Shown here: positions 8,534 through 16,592 of the stretch, in pieces | How the letters are laid out: every line of letters begins with the position of its first letter | Position numbering within the stretch: position 1 is the first letter of the stretch | Origin: JAICJC01 sp963709425 | Lineage (GTDB): Bacteria > Actinomycetota > Thermoleophilia > Gaiellales > JAICJC01 | Reading direction: 5' to 3' | Assembly: GCA_963709425.1 (NCBI GenBank) | Contig: CAVPWG010000004.1 | Coordinates: 124,001-188,000 of the forward strand | DNA: 64,000 bases | Made by a program: the position numbers and the translations under genes | Notes under the pieces: generated by a model | What the model was told of the DNA's origin: nothing | Seen by the model: the letters and a program-made list of their open reading frames with translations, nothing else | Databases searched by the model: none

Positions 8534-9111
8534 GGCACCTTAGTGTCGTAGTAGAGGACGCAGAACACCTTGCGGCCGTGGAAGCAGTAGCCGACGAGCG
8601 CGGCATCGCCGTTGATGCGGCGGTTGTGGTGAGCGCAGCAGTCGACGAGCTTTCGGATCTGGCCCGAGCAGCACCGGTACCAGGCGCCGTCGAAGCGGGT
8701 GTGGAAGCCGTAGATGTCGGGCACCCAGTCCTGACACGGCCGGGTGCGCGGTGCCCGCGCCACGGGCTCGCCGGTGGGGCCCACCCGGCGGTTTCCCGCG
8801 CCGTCGAGGGCGTACCCCGAAGCATCGACGGGCCGTCCCAGGTTGTCGACCATATGCCCGTCGGACGGGCGCAGCGGATAGCCGTGCCGGTCGATCCGCG
8901 GCAGCTTCGGGAACGGGTGCGGGCACGGATTCGTGGTGAACGTGTGACCGCAGAAGCCGTAGTACCTGGTGCTCTCCGGGCCGAGGGATGACGAGCCGGC
9001 GAGCGGCCCGGCCACCCACGCGATGATCGGCGCGCCGATCCGGCTCAGGAAGCCCGAGCGGCTGTGCCGCGAGGCGACACCCCGGGCCATGTCCTCGCCG
9101 TCACGCCACAT
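8527..9111 (-). CDS. Secreted Cys-rich protein resembling methylamine dehydrogenase light chain
   Basis: 194 aa. An N-terminal segment with Arg residues and a short hydrophobic stretch (GAPIIAWVAGPLAG, about 26-39) looks like a signal or membrane anchor. The rest carries ten cysteines (54, 63, 126, 147, 148, 158, 159, 176, 184, 194), enough for five disulfides, and two tryptophans (129, 144) in the Cys-rich half. The CC pairs and DCC motif recall MauA, whose beta chain has six disulfides and a tryptophan tryptophylquinone made from two Trp. The resemblance is in pattern, not an alignment I could verify. Upstream lies a MauE-thioredoxin fusion, the expected disulfide-forming partner, overlapping by 11 bp. 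Confidence 0.7.
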   Translation of the reverse strand: MWRDGEDMARGVASRHSRSGFLSRIGAPIIAWVAGPLAGSSSLGPESTRYYGFCGHTFTTNPCPHPFPKLPRIDRHGYPLRPSDGHMVDNLGRPVDASGYALDGAGNRRVGPTGEPVARAPRTRPCQDWVPDIYGFHTRFDGAWYRCCSGQIRKLVDCCAHHNRRINGDAALVGYCFHGRKVFCVLYYDTKVPC

Positions 9112-9985
9112 CGCCGACCGCCGCGTCGCGGGCCCGACTGCCGCCGGCGGCGACGAGGCTTTCGAGCTGCTCGAGCGTGTTCACGGTGCCCTTGGCCCTG
9201 ACGACGCCCGCCGCGTCGAGATAGACCGCGTAGGGCGTCCCCGGCACGTCGAACGCGGCGTGCAGCTCCGGCCCGCCGTCGTCCTCGTAGGCCGCGTGGA
9301 CAACGGCCAGCGCCGGGTCGCGCTCGAGCACGCGCAGGCCCGGGACGATCTGGTGGCAGACCGGGCAGCCGGCCGACGTGAACGCGACGAGGGTCGCGCG
9401 TCCCAGGGGCAGCGCCGCGCGCTCGACGGAAGCGCCCAGCTCGGGCCCTTCGCCCTCCTCCTCGAGCGCGCCGCGCGGCCCGAGCCGCAGGTGCAGCACG
9501 CCGACCTGCCGGTAGAGCGAGAGGACGAGCACGACCAGCGCGACGACGGCCAGCCAGAGCAGGGCGTACGAGGCCTCCCAGAAGCCCTCGCCGAGCCGCA
9601 GCGTGACGCCCTCGGCGGCGGCGACGGCGACGGCGACGAGCGCGCCGTTTCGAAGCAGCGTCAGCGGGCCGGGGCGGCCGGGCCAGGGCAGGCACCCGCA
9701 CGACGGCGGCGCCGAGCCGCGCGCAAGCTCGCCGCCGAGGACGACCGTGAACGCCGCCAGGAGGGCGGCCGCGCACCACGCCGCCCACGTGCGGTCGGCG
9801 AGGAGGCCGAGAGCGACGACGAGCTCCGCGGCGGGCAGGCCGACGGCCACCGCGCCGCGGGCGGGCACGAGGGCGTATCCGTCGAGCGCCGCCCGCCAGG
9901 CCCCGAACCGCGCGATCTTCGCGATCGCGGCGACGGCAAGAAGCGCACCAAGAAGCGGCGCGAGTGGGATGACGACCACGGGCAT
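9101..9985 (-). CDS. MauE-like membrane protein fused to thioredoxin domain
   Basis: 294 aa. Residues 1-155 form four membrane helices with CGC at 96-98, matching the conserved CGC motif of MauE/DoxX-related redox membrane proteins (PF07291). After a fifth hydrophobic segment and a Glu-rich linker, residues about 185-285 form a thioredoxin-like domain with active-site CPVC at 207-210 preceded by AFTSAG. In methylotrophs, MauE and the thioredoxin-like MauD are separate proteins needed to form disulfides in the MauA light chain; here both activities appear in one chain, encoded directly upstream of the Cys-rich putative client. Likely role: oxidative folding or disulfide isomerisation outside the membrane. 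Confidence 0.85.
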   Translation of the reverse strand: MPVVVIPLAPLLGALLAVAAIAKIARFGAWRAALDGYALVPARGAVAVGLPAAELVVALGLLADRTWAAWCAAALLAAFTVVLGGELARGSAPPSCGCLPWPGRPGPLTLLRNGALVAVAVAAAEGVTLRLGEGFWEASYALLWLAVVALVVLVLSLYRQVGVLHLRLGPRGALEEEGEGPELGASVERAALPLGRATLVAFTSAGCPVCHQIVPGLRVLERDPALAVVHAAYEDDGGPELHAAFDVPGTPYAVYLDAAGVVRAKGTVNTLEQLESLVAAGGSRARDAAVGDVA

Positions 9986-10029
9986 CCGCGACCAAGGCTA
10001 GAAACCGGTGCGGACGGACCCGCCGGGAT

Positions 10030-11328
10030 CTACAGCGTCGACTCGACCCGCGTCAGCGCGGCGTCGAGACGGGCCGCCGTCTCGTCGATCTCGGCGTCCG
10101 AGATGACGAGCGGCGGGGCGAGCATGAGCGCGTCCATGTGCCCGGTGCCGACGGGCGTCGGGCACGAGTAGATCATGAGGCCGTTCGCCTTGGCCTCCTT
10201 GGCGACGCGGCCGCACACGCCCGCCGACGCGGCGAAGCGCTCGGCTGCAGGCGTGCGCAGCTCGATCCCCTGGAGCAGCCCGCGGCCGCGCAGCGAGTGG
10301 ACGATCGGATGCCGGGCGCGCAACTCCTCCAGCCGGTCGCGCAGCCGGGCACCGCGCGCCTCGGCCGCCTCGACCAGCCCGTCCTCCTCGATGACGTCGA
10401 TCACGGCGGAGCCGACGGCGCATCCGAGCGGGTTCCCAGAGAACGTGTGCCCGTACGAGAATCCGTCCGGCGAGCCTTCGACGACCTCGCGCAGCCGGCG
10501 CGAGGCGACCATCCCCGACAGCGGGACGACGCCACCGCCGATGCCCTTCCCGAAGGTGATGACGTCGGGCACGACCGCGCTGTGCTCGACCGCGAACCAG
10601 TGCCCCGTCCGGCCGAACGCGGTGATGACCTCGTCCGCGACGAGGAGGACCTCGTGGCGGTCGCACACCTCCCGCACGGCCTCGAGATAGCCGTCGGGGA
10701 GCGGGACCGCCGCGCCCGAGGACCCGGTGACCGGCTCGACGACGAACGCCGCGACGTGGTCGGCGCCCCGCGACAGGATCGCCGCCTCGAGGGCTGCCGC
10801 CCCCTCCTCGGCCGTATCGCAGTTGGGGACGACCGCGTACTTGCGCAGGAGCAGCTCGAACGGCGCCCGCCAGCGCGAGCCCGAGAGCGAGAGTGCGCCC
10901 ATGGTCGAGCCGTGGTACGAGGTGACGCGCGACAGGAACTCGACCTTGCCGGCCCGCCCCTGGAGCTCCCAGTAGAGCACCGCGAGATGCAGGGCGGACT
11001 CGTTCGCCTCCGAGCCCGACGAGTTGAAGAAGCACCACTCGAGGTCGCCGGGCGCGACCCGCGCCACCCGCTCGGCCAGGTCGAGCATCGGCTCGTTTCG
11101 GAACGAGAAGCGGTAGGTGAAGGTGAGCTCCCCGGCCTGCGCTCGGAGCGCCTCGACGACCCGCGGATGGCAGTGGCCGAGCAGCATCACCATCGCCCCG
11201 CCACACGCGTCGAGGTAGCGACGGCCGTCGGCGTCCTCGATCCAGCAGCCGTCCCCCCGCACGGCCACCGGCAGCGCGGAGCCTGGGCTGGCGGTCATCG
11301 AGTAGTCGGCACGGGCGGGGGATTTCAC
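10030..11328 (-). CDS. Class III PLP aminotransferase
   Basis: 432 aa from GTG 11328 (ATG 11298 is an alternative). Signature elements: NSSGSEANE (about 102-110), SYHGSTMG (137-144), DEV at 232-234, and FGKGIGGG with the PLP lysine at about 261. The family covers omega-amino acid:pyruvate, GABA, ornithine/acetylornithine and glutamate-1-semialdehyde aminotransferases; the specificity is not resolved. It precedes the MauE-thioredoxin gene by 44 nt on the same strand, so transamination of an amine, amino acid or aldehyde could be part of the same pathway as the downstream decarboxylase. A 23-bp-period palindromic repeat array occupies its whole upstream region. Confidence 0.88.
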   Translation of the reverse strand: MKSPARADYSMTASPGSALPVAVRGDGCWIEDADGRRYLDACGGAMVMLLGHCHPRVVEALRAQAGELTFTYRFSFRNEPMLDLAERVARVAPGDLEWCFFNSSGSEANESALHLAVLYWELQGRAGKVEFLSRVTSYHGSTMGALSLSGSRWRAPFELLLRKYAVVPNCDTAEEGAAALEAAILSRGADHVAAFVVEPVTGSSGAAVPLPDGYLEAVREVCDRHEVLLVADEVITAFGRTGHWFAVEHSAVVPDVITFGKGIGGGVVPLSGMVASRRLREVVEGSPDGFSYGHTFSGNPLGCAVGSAVIDVIEEDGLVEAAEARGARLRDRLEELRARHPIVHSLRGRGLLQGIELRTPAAERFAASAGVCGRVAKEAKANGLMIYSCPTPVGTGHMDALMLAPPLVISDAEIDETAARLDAALTRVESTL

Positions 11329-11362
11329 CGGGCCACTGTACCGGGAGTCGGTTTGGGGGCAC

Positions 11363-11555
11363 ACCAAGTCGCGCGGGTGGCGGCGGTTGGCGATGGCGGG
11401 CGGTGCCAAGTGGCGTTCGGAATGCCCGCCAATCGGCGTTCAGGGCCACCGCCAAGTGGCGGTCTCACGGCCCCGGCAATTGGCACGCGTAACCACCACC
11501 AAGTGGCGTTCAACGCCACCGCCAAGTGGCGGAGCTCCGCAACCAAACGCTAGAC
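11363..11555. repeat. Array of 23-bp-period palindromic repeats (core CGCCAAGTGGCG)
   Basis: Cores start at 11405, 11428, 11451, 11475, 11498 and 11521, i.e. spacing 23, 23, 24, 23, 23. Weaker copies lie at 11382, 11363 and about 11542. Each core is GCCAAnnGGCGttC, an imperfect palindrome with arms CGCCA/TGGCG around a 2-nt centre, and the 9 bp between cores are not conserved. The array fills the gap between the TPP-enzyme stop and the aminotransferase start and takes in the last few coding bases of the TPP gene. It could be an operator cluster, a dispersed repeat family or a structured RNA leader. Not a CRISPR: spacers are only 9 bp. Confidence 0.8.
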
Positions 11556-13166
11556 CGACTGCACGGGCGCCTTGAGCGCCGCCCGAAGCTCGACGACCAC
11601 CGGCGCGTCGAGATCGGTCAACGCCTCAGCCAGCGCCGCCCGGAGGCCGCCCACGCCGTCCGCCGCCACATACCGCACGCCGCACGACGCGGCGAGGCCG
11701 GCGAAGTCGGGCGCGTTCAGCTCGACGGCGACGGTGCGGCCGAACATCGTCTCCTGATAGTTGCGCAGGATCCCGTACGCCGAGTCGTTGACGACGAGCG
11801 TGACGAACGCGAGGCCCTCGGCGCGCGCGGTCAGGAGCTCGTGGCCGCCCATCAGGAAGCCGCCGTCGCCGACGATCGCGACGGTCGGGCGGTCGGGGTG
11901 GGCGGCGGCCGTCCCGAGCGCGAGCGGGACGCCGCATCCCAGCGCCCCCGAGGCCGGGTACACGAATGAGCCGGGCCGCTTGGCGTCGAGGTAGTGCGCC
12001 GCCCAGTAGGCCGCGACCGTCATGTCGGCGATCACGATCGCGTCCTCCGGTAGCACGTCGTGGAGCACGTGCATCAGCTCCACCTCGTCGGGCGCGCCCT
12101 GGGCGCCGACCTCGGAGTCGCGCCCCTGGAGCGCGGCCCGCACCGCCGCCTCGCCGTCGCGCGACCCGGGGCTCACGCCGCCGTCGAGGAGCGCCCGGCA
12201 GAAGAGGCCGACGTCCGAGACGATGCCCTCCGCCGGCCGGAAGGTGCGCCCGAACCGGCCCGCGTCGAGGTCGACGTGGACGAGTGCCGCCGGGATCGGG
12301 AGCGCCCAGTTCGCGGTCGTCTCCTGCGAGAAGCGCGTGCCGAGCGCAAGACACAGGTCGGCCCGCTCGACGAGCTGGCGCATCGACGGCTCCTCCACCG
12401 ACGAGCCGGCGTGCAGCGGATGCCCCGTCGGAACCGTGCCCTTGCCGTTGTAGGTGGTGATGACGGGGGCGTCGAGCGCCTCCGCGAGCGCACGGACGGC
12501 GTCGGCCGAGCGGCGGGCACCGCCTCCGGCCCAGATGATCGGCGCCTGCGACTCCTCGAGCAGGGCCCGAACACGGGCGACGGCCTCCGGGTCACCCCCG
12601 GGCAACGTCACGCGGGCGACCGGAAGCGGCGCCTCCGAAGCCGGCGCGGCCATCACGTCGGTCGCGATCTCGATCGTCGCCGGCCCGGGGTCGAGCGCCA
12701 TGCGCCCGAACGCCTCGGCGACCGCGGCGGCCAGGTCGTCGGGCGTCGTGGGGAGCGCGTGGAAGCGCGACACGGCGGCGAACGCCCGCGACTGGCCCCG
12801 GCTCTCGTGCAGGTAGCCGCGGCCCGCGCCGACGAGGTCGGTGGGAATCTGGGAGGTCAGGTGAAGGACGGGCGCGCTCGACGCGTCCGCCTCCGAGAGG
12901 GCGGCGAGCGAGTTCAGGGCCCCGGGCCCGGTCGACGTCAGGTAGACACCGGGCTTCTCGCCCGTCCTCGCGTAGCCGACGGCGCCGAACCCGGCCGCCT
13001 GCTCGTGGCGCACGACGACCCGCCTGATCGGCGAGCCGATGAGCGCGTCCCAGAGGGGCAGCGCGTGGATGCCGGGAAGCCCGAAGACGACCTCGACGTC
13101 ATGTGCCTCGAGCGCCTCGACGAGGACCTGGGCGCCTGTGCGCACGGCGGGAGGCGCGACGGTCAC
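11550..13166 (-). CDS. Thiamine pyrophosphate-dependent enzyme, acetolactate synthase-like
   Basis: 538 aa. It has the three-domain architecture of the TPP family: N-terminal pyrimidine-binding domain with catalytic Glu in RHEQAAGF (about 53-60), central domain (ending near residue 330), and C-terminal TPP-binding domain with GDGGFLMGGHE and the metal-ligand Asn in NDSAYG. Homologues include acetolactate synthase large subunits, benzoylformate and related 2-oxoacid decarboxylases, and glyoxylate carboligase. No regulatory subunit gene is adjacent, so a dedicated anabolic AHAS is less likely. GTG at 13166 is used, 10 nt after the cytochrome c stop, implying cotranscription. Confidence 0.85.
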   Translation of the reverse strand: MTVAPPAVRTGAQVLVEALEAHDVEVVFGLPGIHALPLWDALIGSPIRRVVVRHEQAAGFGAVGYARTGEKPGVYLTSTGPGALNSLAALSEADASSAPVLHLTSQIPTDLVGAGRGYLHESRGQSRAFAAVSRFHALPTTPDDLAAAVAEAFGRMALDPGPATIEIATDVMAAPASEAPLPVARVTLPGGDPEAVARVRALLEESQAPIIWAGGGARRSADAVRALAEALDAPVITTYNGKGTVPTGHPLHAGSSVEEPSMRQLVERADLCLALGTRFSQETTANWALPIPAALVHVDLDAGRFGRTFRPAEGIVSDVGLFCRALLDGGVSPGSRDGEAAVRAALQGRDSEVGAQGAPDEVELMHVLHDVLPEDAIVIADMTVAAYWAAHYLDAKRPGSFVYPASGALGCGVPLALGTAAAHPDRPTVAIVGDGGFLMGGHELLTARAEGLAFVTLVVNDSAYGILRNYQETMFGRTVAVELNAPDFAGLAASCGVRYVAADGVGGLRAALAEALTDLDAPVVVELRAALKAPVQSV

Positions 13167-13176
13167 GACCGGGAGC

Positions 13177-13692
13177 CTACTTCTGCGACGCGGAGATGAA
13201 CGCCACGAGGTCGTTGATGTCTGACGACGAGAGCGTGGACGCGAAGGTCGTCGGCATGACCCCGTCGGCGTAGCCCGACGGGACGTACGCGCCCGGATCG
13301 TCGATCGACGACTTGATGAACGCGTCGAGCGGCTCGCCCGCCTTGCTCGCGTCGGCGGCGAGCGTGTCGAGATCGGGGCCGACGGTCCCGCTCGTGCCGG
13401 CCGCTGCAAGCGTGTGGCAGCTGCCGCAGCCGCCGGCGCCGGTGAAGATCACCTTGCCGTTGTCGGCGTTACCGGTCGCTCCGCCCGTCGAGCTGCCGCC
13501 CGTGTCAGGGGGCGGGGTGGATGTCGGAGTCGACGTCGGGCCGCTCGAGAGCGAGGCAGTCGAGAGCGGCAGAGGCCCGAGCCCGACGCTCGTCGCACCG
13601 CTTGTCGTGGTACCGGTCAGGACGATCACGATGATCATCGCGACCACACCCGCAACGGTTCCGATGAGCCCGACAACGAGGACCTTGATCAT
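13177..13692 (-). CDS. Membrane-anchored monohaem cytochrome c
   Basis: 171 aa. One N-terminal transmembrane helix (about 2-26) is followed by a Ser/Thr/Pro-rich linker (about 30-75) and a class I cytochrome c domain with CGSCH (Cys89, Cys92, His93) and a probable axial Met at about 146 in DGVMPTTF. The haem domain would sit outside the cytoplasmic membrane and pass single electrons. A TATAGT box 8 nt upstream of the ATG suggests a leaderless start, and this would be the first gene of the minus-strand block that ends with the decarboxylase. It is a plausible electron acceptor for a redox enzyme encoded downstream; this is context only. Confidence 0.88.
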   Translation of the reverse strand: MIKVLVVGLIGTVAGVVAMIIVIVLTGTTTSGATSVGLGPLPLSTASLSSGPTSTPTSTPPPDTGGSSTGGATGNADNGKVIFTGAGGCGSCHTLAAAGTSGTVGPDLDTLAADASKAGEPLDAFIKSSIDDPGAYVPSGYADGVMPTTFASTLSSSDINDLVAFISASQK

Positions 13693-13700
13693 GGCCGCGC

Positions 13701-13706
13701 GCACTA
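13701..13706 (-). promoter_or_regulatory. -10 box of leaderless cytochrome c promoter
   Basis: TATAGT on the minus strand, 8 nt before the ATG at 13692. Possibly the main promoter for the block running down to 5621. Confidence 0.5.
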
Positions 13707-13787
13707 TATCGGGTGTCACCGCGAAGGCGAGAAATACCGCAAGCAGGGGATACGAACGTCCGCGTCGAACGCCGAGGCCGGAGAGTG

Positions 13788-13964
13788 ATGCTTGACAAGC
13801 GTGACATCCAGACGCTGATGTACTGCATCCGGGTTGCCGAGACTGCCGGAGTTTGGCAGCCGGGCTCCCCGGTGCGGACGCCCAACGACCTCGAGTGCAA
13901 GCTCGCCGCGCTCCTGCACGAGATCGAGGCCACGAGGGTTCGCGACATCCGCGCCGCCGCCTGA
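13788..13964 (+). CDS. Small conserved-looking protein, 58 aa
   Basis: Begins MLDKRDIQTLMYCIRVAETAG. I do not recognise a named family. ATG at 13788 has a purine-rich Shine-Dalgarno (GGAGAG, 3 nt before). The sequence is soluble-looking, probably helical, with two cysteines and a C-terminal amphipathic helix (LAALLHEIEATRVRDI). It is the first gene of a plus-strand pair with thpR, 34 nt apart, divergent from the cytochrome c gene. In-frame codons continue upstream but lack a better start. Confidence 0.6.
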   Translation: MLDKRDIQTLMYCIRVAETAGVWQPGSPVRTPNDLECKLAALLHEIEATRVRDIRAAA

Positions 13965-13998
13965 CCCCGGCCCCCGCTGCGCTACGTTGGCGCGCGCC

Positions 13999-14544
13999 GT
14001 GCGCGCATTCGTCGCGATCCCGCTTCCGGAGTCCCTGAGGGAGGAGCTCGCCGCCTATGCCGCCGCCGCCGCACAGGATCTCGGCGCCCGGCCAACGCCG
14101 GCCGGGAACCTGCACGCAACCGTCCACTTCCTCGGCGACGTCCCCGACAAGCACGCCGGTGTTCTGGCGTGCGCGCTCGCTCCGGTCTGCGCCGGGTTCC
14201 CGGCCCTCGCGCTGCGAGTGGGCGAGGCGGCGCTCGCTCCGCCCGGCCGCCCGCGGATGGTGTGGGCGAGGCTCGAGGCGCCGGACGAGCTCGCCGAGCT
14301 GGCGCGGGCGATCGCAGCTGCCGCAGCGCCGCTCGCGCCCGACGCGCGGGCGCCGCGGACGGGAAGCCCCCACGTGACGCTGGCCCGCCTTCGACGGCGC
14401 CCGCCGCGCGGGACCGCACTCCCTCCTCTCGCCGCCGCCGGCACGGCCGTGGCGGTCGAGGCGTGCACGCTGGTTCGATCGGAGCCCGGCCCCGGCGGCT
14501 CGCGCTACACGACCCTGGCGACGCTGCCGCTCGCGACCGGCTGA
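13999..14544 (+). CDS. thpR: RNA 2',3'-cyclic phosphodiesterase
   Basis: 181 aa 2H phosphoesterase. Both catalytic motifs are visible: HATVHFLGD (His39, Thr41) and HVTLARL (His125, Thr127). The N-terminus MRAFVAIPLPE matches the family, which supports GTG at 13999. Members hydrolyse 2',3'-cyclic phosphate RNA ends to 2'-phosphate; in bacteria the physiological role is uncertain. It converges on the methyltransferase gene, with the two stops abutting. Confidence 0.9.
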   Translation: MRAFVAIPLPESLREELAAYAAAAAQDLGARPTPAGNLHATVHFLGDVPDKHAGVLACALAPVCAGFPALALRVGEAALAPPGRPRMVWARLEAPDELAELARAIAAAAAPLAPDARAPRTGSPHVTLARLRRRPPRGTALPPLAAAGTAVAVEACTLVRSEPGPGGSRYTTLATLPLATG

Positions 14545-14545
14545 C

Positions 14546-15220
14546 TCAGACCGGCCGCCGGAAGCGGGCCCGCCACACGCGCAGCTCGAACGTCGGCGCG
14601 CCGATCAGCTCGCGCACGTGCTCGGCGGCTGACCCGCCGCAGCCGGCAACCTCCAGCCACGGGTCGACCTCGTAGAGGCGCAGCCACATCTCCTCGGCGT
14701 CCAGGTCGAGGCCGGCCCCGAGCAGCGGCACTCGCGGCTCGCCGGCCGTGATCAGCCGGCCGTGCTCGGGGTCGCGGATGCGCTCGATCTCCTCCCACCG
14801 GCGCGCCCGGGCGGGGTCGTCGTCGGCGATGAAGTCCTCGAGCACGATCCGCCCGCCCGGTGCGAGCACGCGCGCCATCTCGTCGAGCGCGCGCGGTGGG
14901 CGGGCGATGTGGTGCAGGCTGTTGACGCAGGTCACGAGGTCGAAGCCGGCGTCGTCGAACGGCAGCTGCTCGGCCCGGCCGAGCGCCCGCCCGACGCCAT
15001 CCGGGACGAACTCGAGCAGCCGCGCCGACGCGTCGAGCACCGTCATCGACCCCACCCGCGGAAGCAGCGCCGCGGCCAGCGACCCCGGCCCCCCGGCGAC
15101 GTCCAGGGCGCGATCGCTCCCGGCCGGCTCGCACCATCCGACGAGACCCGTCCAGTCCCGCCCCGCCGCCATCGCGGCGTAGCGCTCGGCGGTGCGATCG
15201 AAGCGGCTACCGGCGGACAA
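14546..15220 (-). CDS. SAM-dependent methyltransferase, class I
   Basis: 224 aa. Rossmann-fold motif I is LDVAGGPGSLAAALL (about 39-53), followed by VLDAS (motif II), FDLVTCVNSLHHIARP (motif IV region) and LAPGGRIVLEDF (motif V). This resembles the UbiE/small-molecule methyltransferase branch. The substrate is unknown. The ATG overlaps the CCA-adding enzyme gene by 14 bp, so it is the last gene of the acpS-nnr-alr-cca operon. Confidence 0.87.
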   Translation of the reverse strand: MSAGSRFDRTAERYAAMAAGRDWTGLVGWCEPAGSDRALDVAGGPGSLAAALLPRVGSMTVLDASARLLEFVPDGVGRALGRAEQLPFDDAGFDLVTCVNSLHHIARPPRALDEMARVLAPGGRIVLEDFIADDDPARARRWEEIERIRDPEHGRLITAGEPRVPLLGAGLDLDAEEMWLRLYEVDPWLEVAGCGGSAAEHVRELIGAPTFELRVWRARFRRPV

Positions 15221-16592
15221 ACGCCACCGCCTCCTCCCGCGTCGTCACCGCTCCTGCCGCCTGCTCCTCCGCCAGCGCGTCCACCAGCACGCCGATCTCG
15301 GGCCCGGCGGCACCCGTGAGCTCGGCGATCTCGTCGCCGCGAAGCAGCGGCGGGCGGTCTTCGTGCTCGAGCTCGGCGACGACTCGAAGCAGCTCGTCGG
15401 CCGTCTCGGTGTGGGCGCGGACGTACGACTGCCGCGCGCGGACGCCGCGCGTCGCAAACCGGTCGGCGAGCGACACCACGACGCTCGCGTGCGTGTGCGG
15501 CTCGGTCGCTCGCAGGTAGCGGTAACCGGCGCGGCGGTCGAGCGGGCGATCGTGCACCATGAACCCGAGCCGCAGGTGCTCGGCGACGAGCAGCGCGCAG
15601 AAGCGGATCGTCGAGGTCGCCGCCCGCCAGCGCTTGAGGATCCGCCCGGTCGTCTCGGCGCCCTTGCGGTCGTGGCCCATGAACCCGATCCGGCCGCCGT
15701 CCGAGACGGTGCGAGTGCTCGGCTTCTCGATGTCGTGGAAGAGCACCGCAAACCGCAGGGCCGTCCGCGCATCGAGCTCGTCGCCGACCGGCTCGTCGAG
15801 CGCCACGCGGATCGCGTCCGCGTGCCGGGGCAGGTAGTGGTCGGGGTGCGCGGCGATGTCGGCGGCGGCGTCGAGCACCTGGAGCGTGTGCTCGAAGACG
15901 TCCAGATGGTGAAACGGGCTCTGCTCGCAGCCCCGCATCGGGATCGCCTCGGGGAGGATCACGTCGAGGACGCCGAGCCCGTCGAGCACGCGGACGGCAA
16001 CGTCGGGATGGTCGGGCGTGAGCAGCCGCCGCATCTCCGCATAGATCCGCTCACCGGCGGACCGGTCGGCCAGGTGGGCGTCGCGGCGGGCCAGCCGCTC
16101 CGCCCCGGGATCGACCGTGAACCCGAGCTCGTGGGCGATGCGGGCCAGGCGCAGCAGACGGAGCGGGTCGTCGGTGAACACGCGATCCGAGACCAGGCGC
16201 AGCCGCCCTTCGGCCAGGTCGGCGAGCCCGCCGAACGGGTCGATCACATCGGCATCGGCGTCGGCGGCGGCGACCGGCATCGCCATGGCGTTCACGGTGA
16301 AGTCACGCTCCCCCAGATCGGCCACGATATCGCCACCGCGCCGGCCGGTGAAGTCGACCGTGCGCCCGGCGAGCACCACGCGCCAGGCCCCGTGGGCCTC
16401 CGAGAGGGCAAACGGCGACCCACCGGTCTCGCGCGCAAGCCGCCGCGCGGCCGGCGCCGGGTCGCCCGCCACGACGACGTCGACGTCGACGACCGGGCGG
16501 CCCAGCCGGAGGTCGCGGACGCACCCGCCGACGAAATGGGCGCCGTCGCCGTCGATCAGGCCGCGGATCTCGTCAAGCACCTCGGAGGACAT
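15207..16592 (-). CDS. cca: CCA tRNA nucleotidyltransferase with HD domain
   Basis: 461 aa. The polymerase beta-type nucleotidyltransferase head carries GGCVRDLRLGRPVVDVD (about 22-38) with the two catalytic aspartates, then RDFTVNAMA and DDPLRLLRLAR, the signatures of class II CCA-adding/poly(A) polymerase enzymes. A C-terminal HD phosphohydrolase domain is indicated by FHDIEKPST. The family repairs or adds the 3' CCA of tRNAs; related poly(A) polymerases look similar, so the exact activity is probable rather than certain. The start overlaps the alanine racemase 3' end by 20 bp. Confidence 0.88.
   Translation of the reverse strand: MSSEVLDEIRGLIDGDGAHFVGGCVRDLRLGRPVVDVDVVVAGDPAPAARRLARETGGSPFALSEAHGAWRVVLAGRTVDFTGRRGGDIVADLGERDFTVNAMAMPVAAADADADVIDPFGGLADLAEGRLRLVSDRVFTDDPLRLLRLARIAHELGFTVDPGAERLARRDAHLADRSAGERIYAEMRRLLTPDHPDVAVRVLDGLGVLDVILPEAIPMRGCEQSPFHHLDVFEHTLQVLDAAADIAAHPDHYLPRHADAIRVALDEPVGDELDARTALRFAVLFHDIEKPSTRTVSDGGRIGFMGHDRKGAETTGRILKRWRAATSTIRFCALLVAEHLRLGFMVHDRPLDRRAGYRYLRATEPHTHASVVVSLADRFATRGVRARQSYVRAHTETADELLRVVAELEHEDRPPLLRGDEIAELTGAAGPEIGVLVDALAEEQAAGAVTTREEAVAFVRR

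Noticed and set aside
11363..11555. CRISPR array
   Set aside because: Cores of 14 bp with 9-bp variable gaps do not match repeat-spacer sizes.
13983..13988. TACGTT as leaderless promoter of thpR
   Set aside because: The box is 10 nt before GTG 13999, outside the 6-8 nt rule followed by the others; uncertain, so not listed as a feature.
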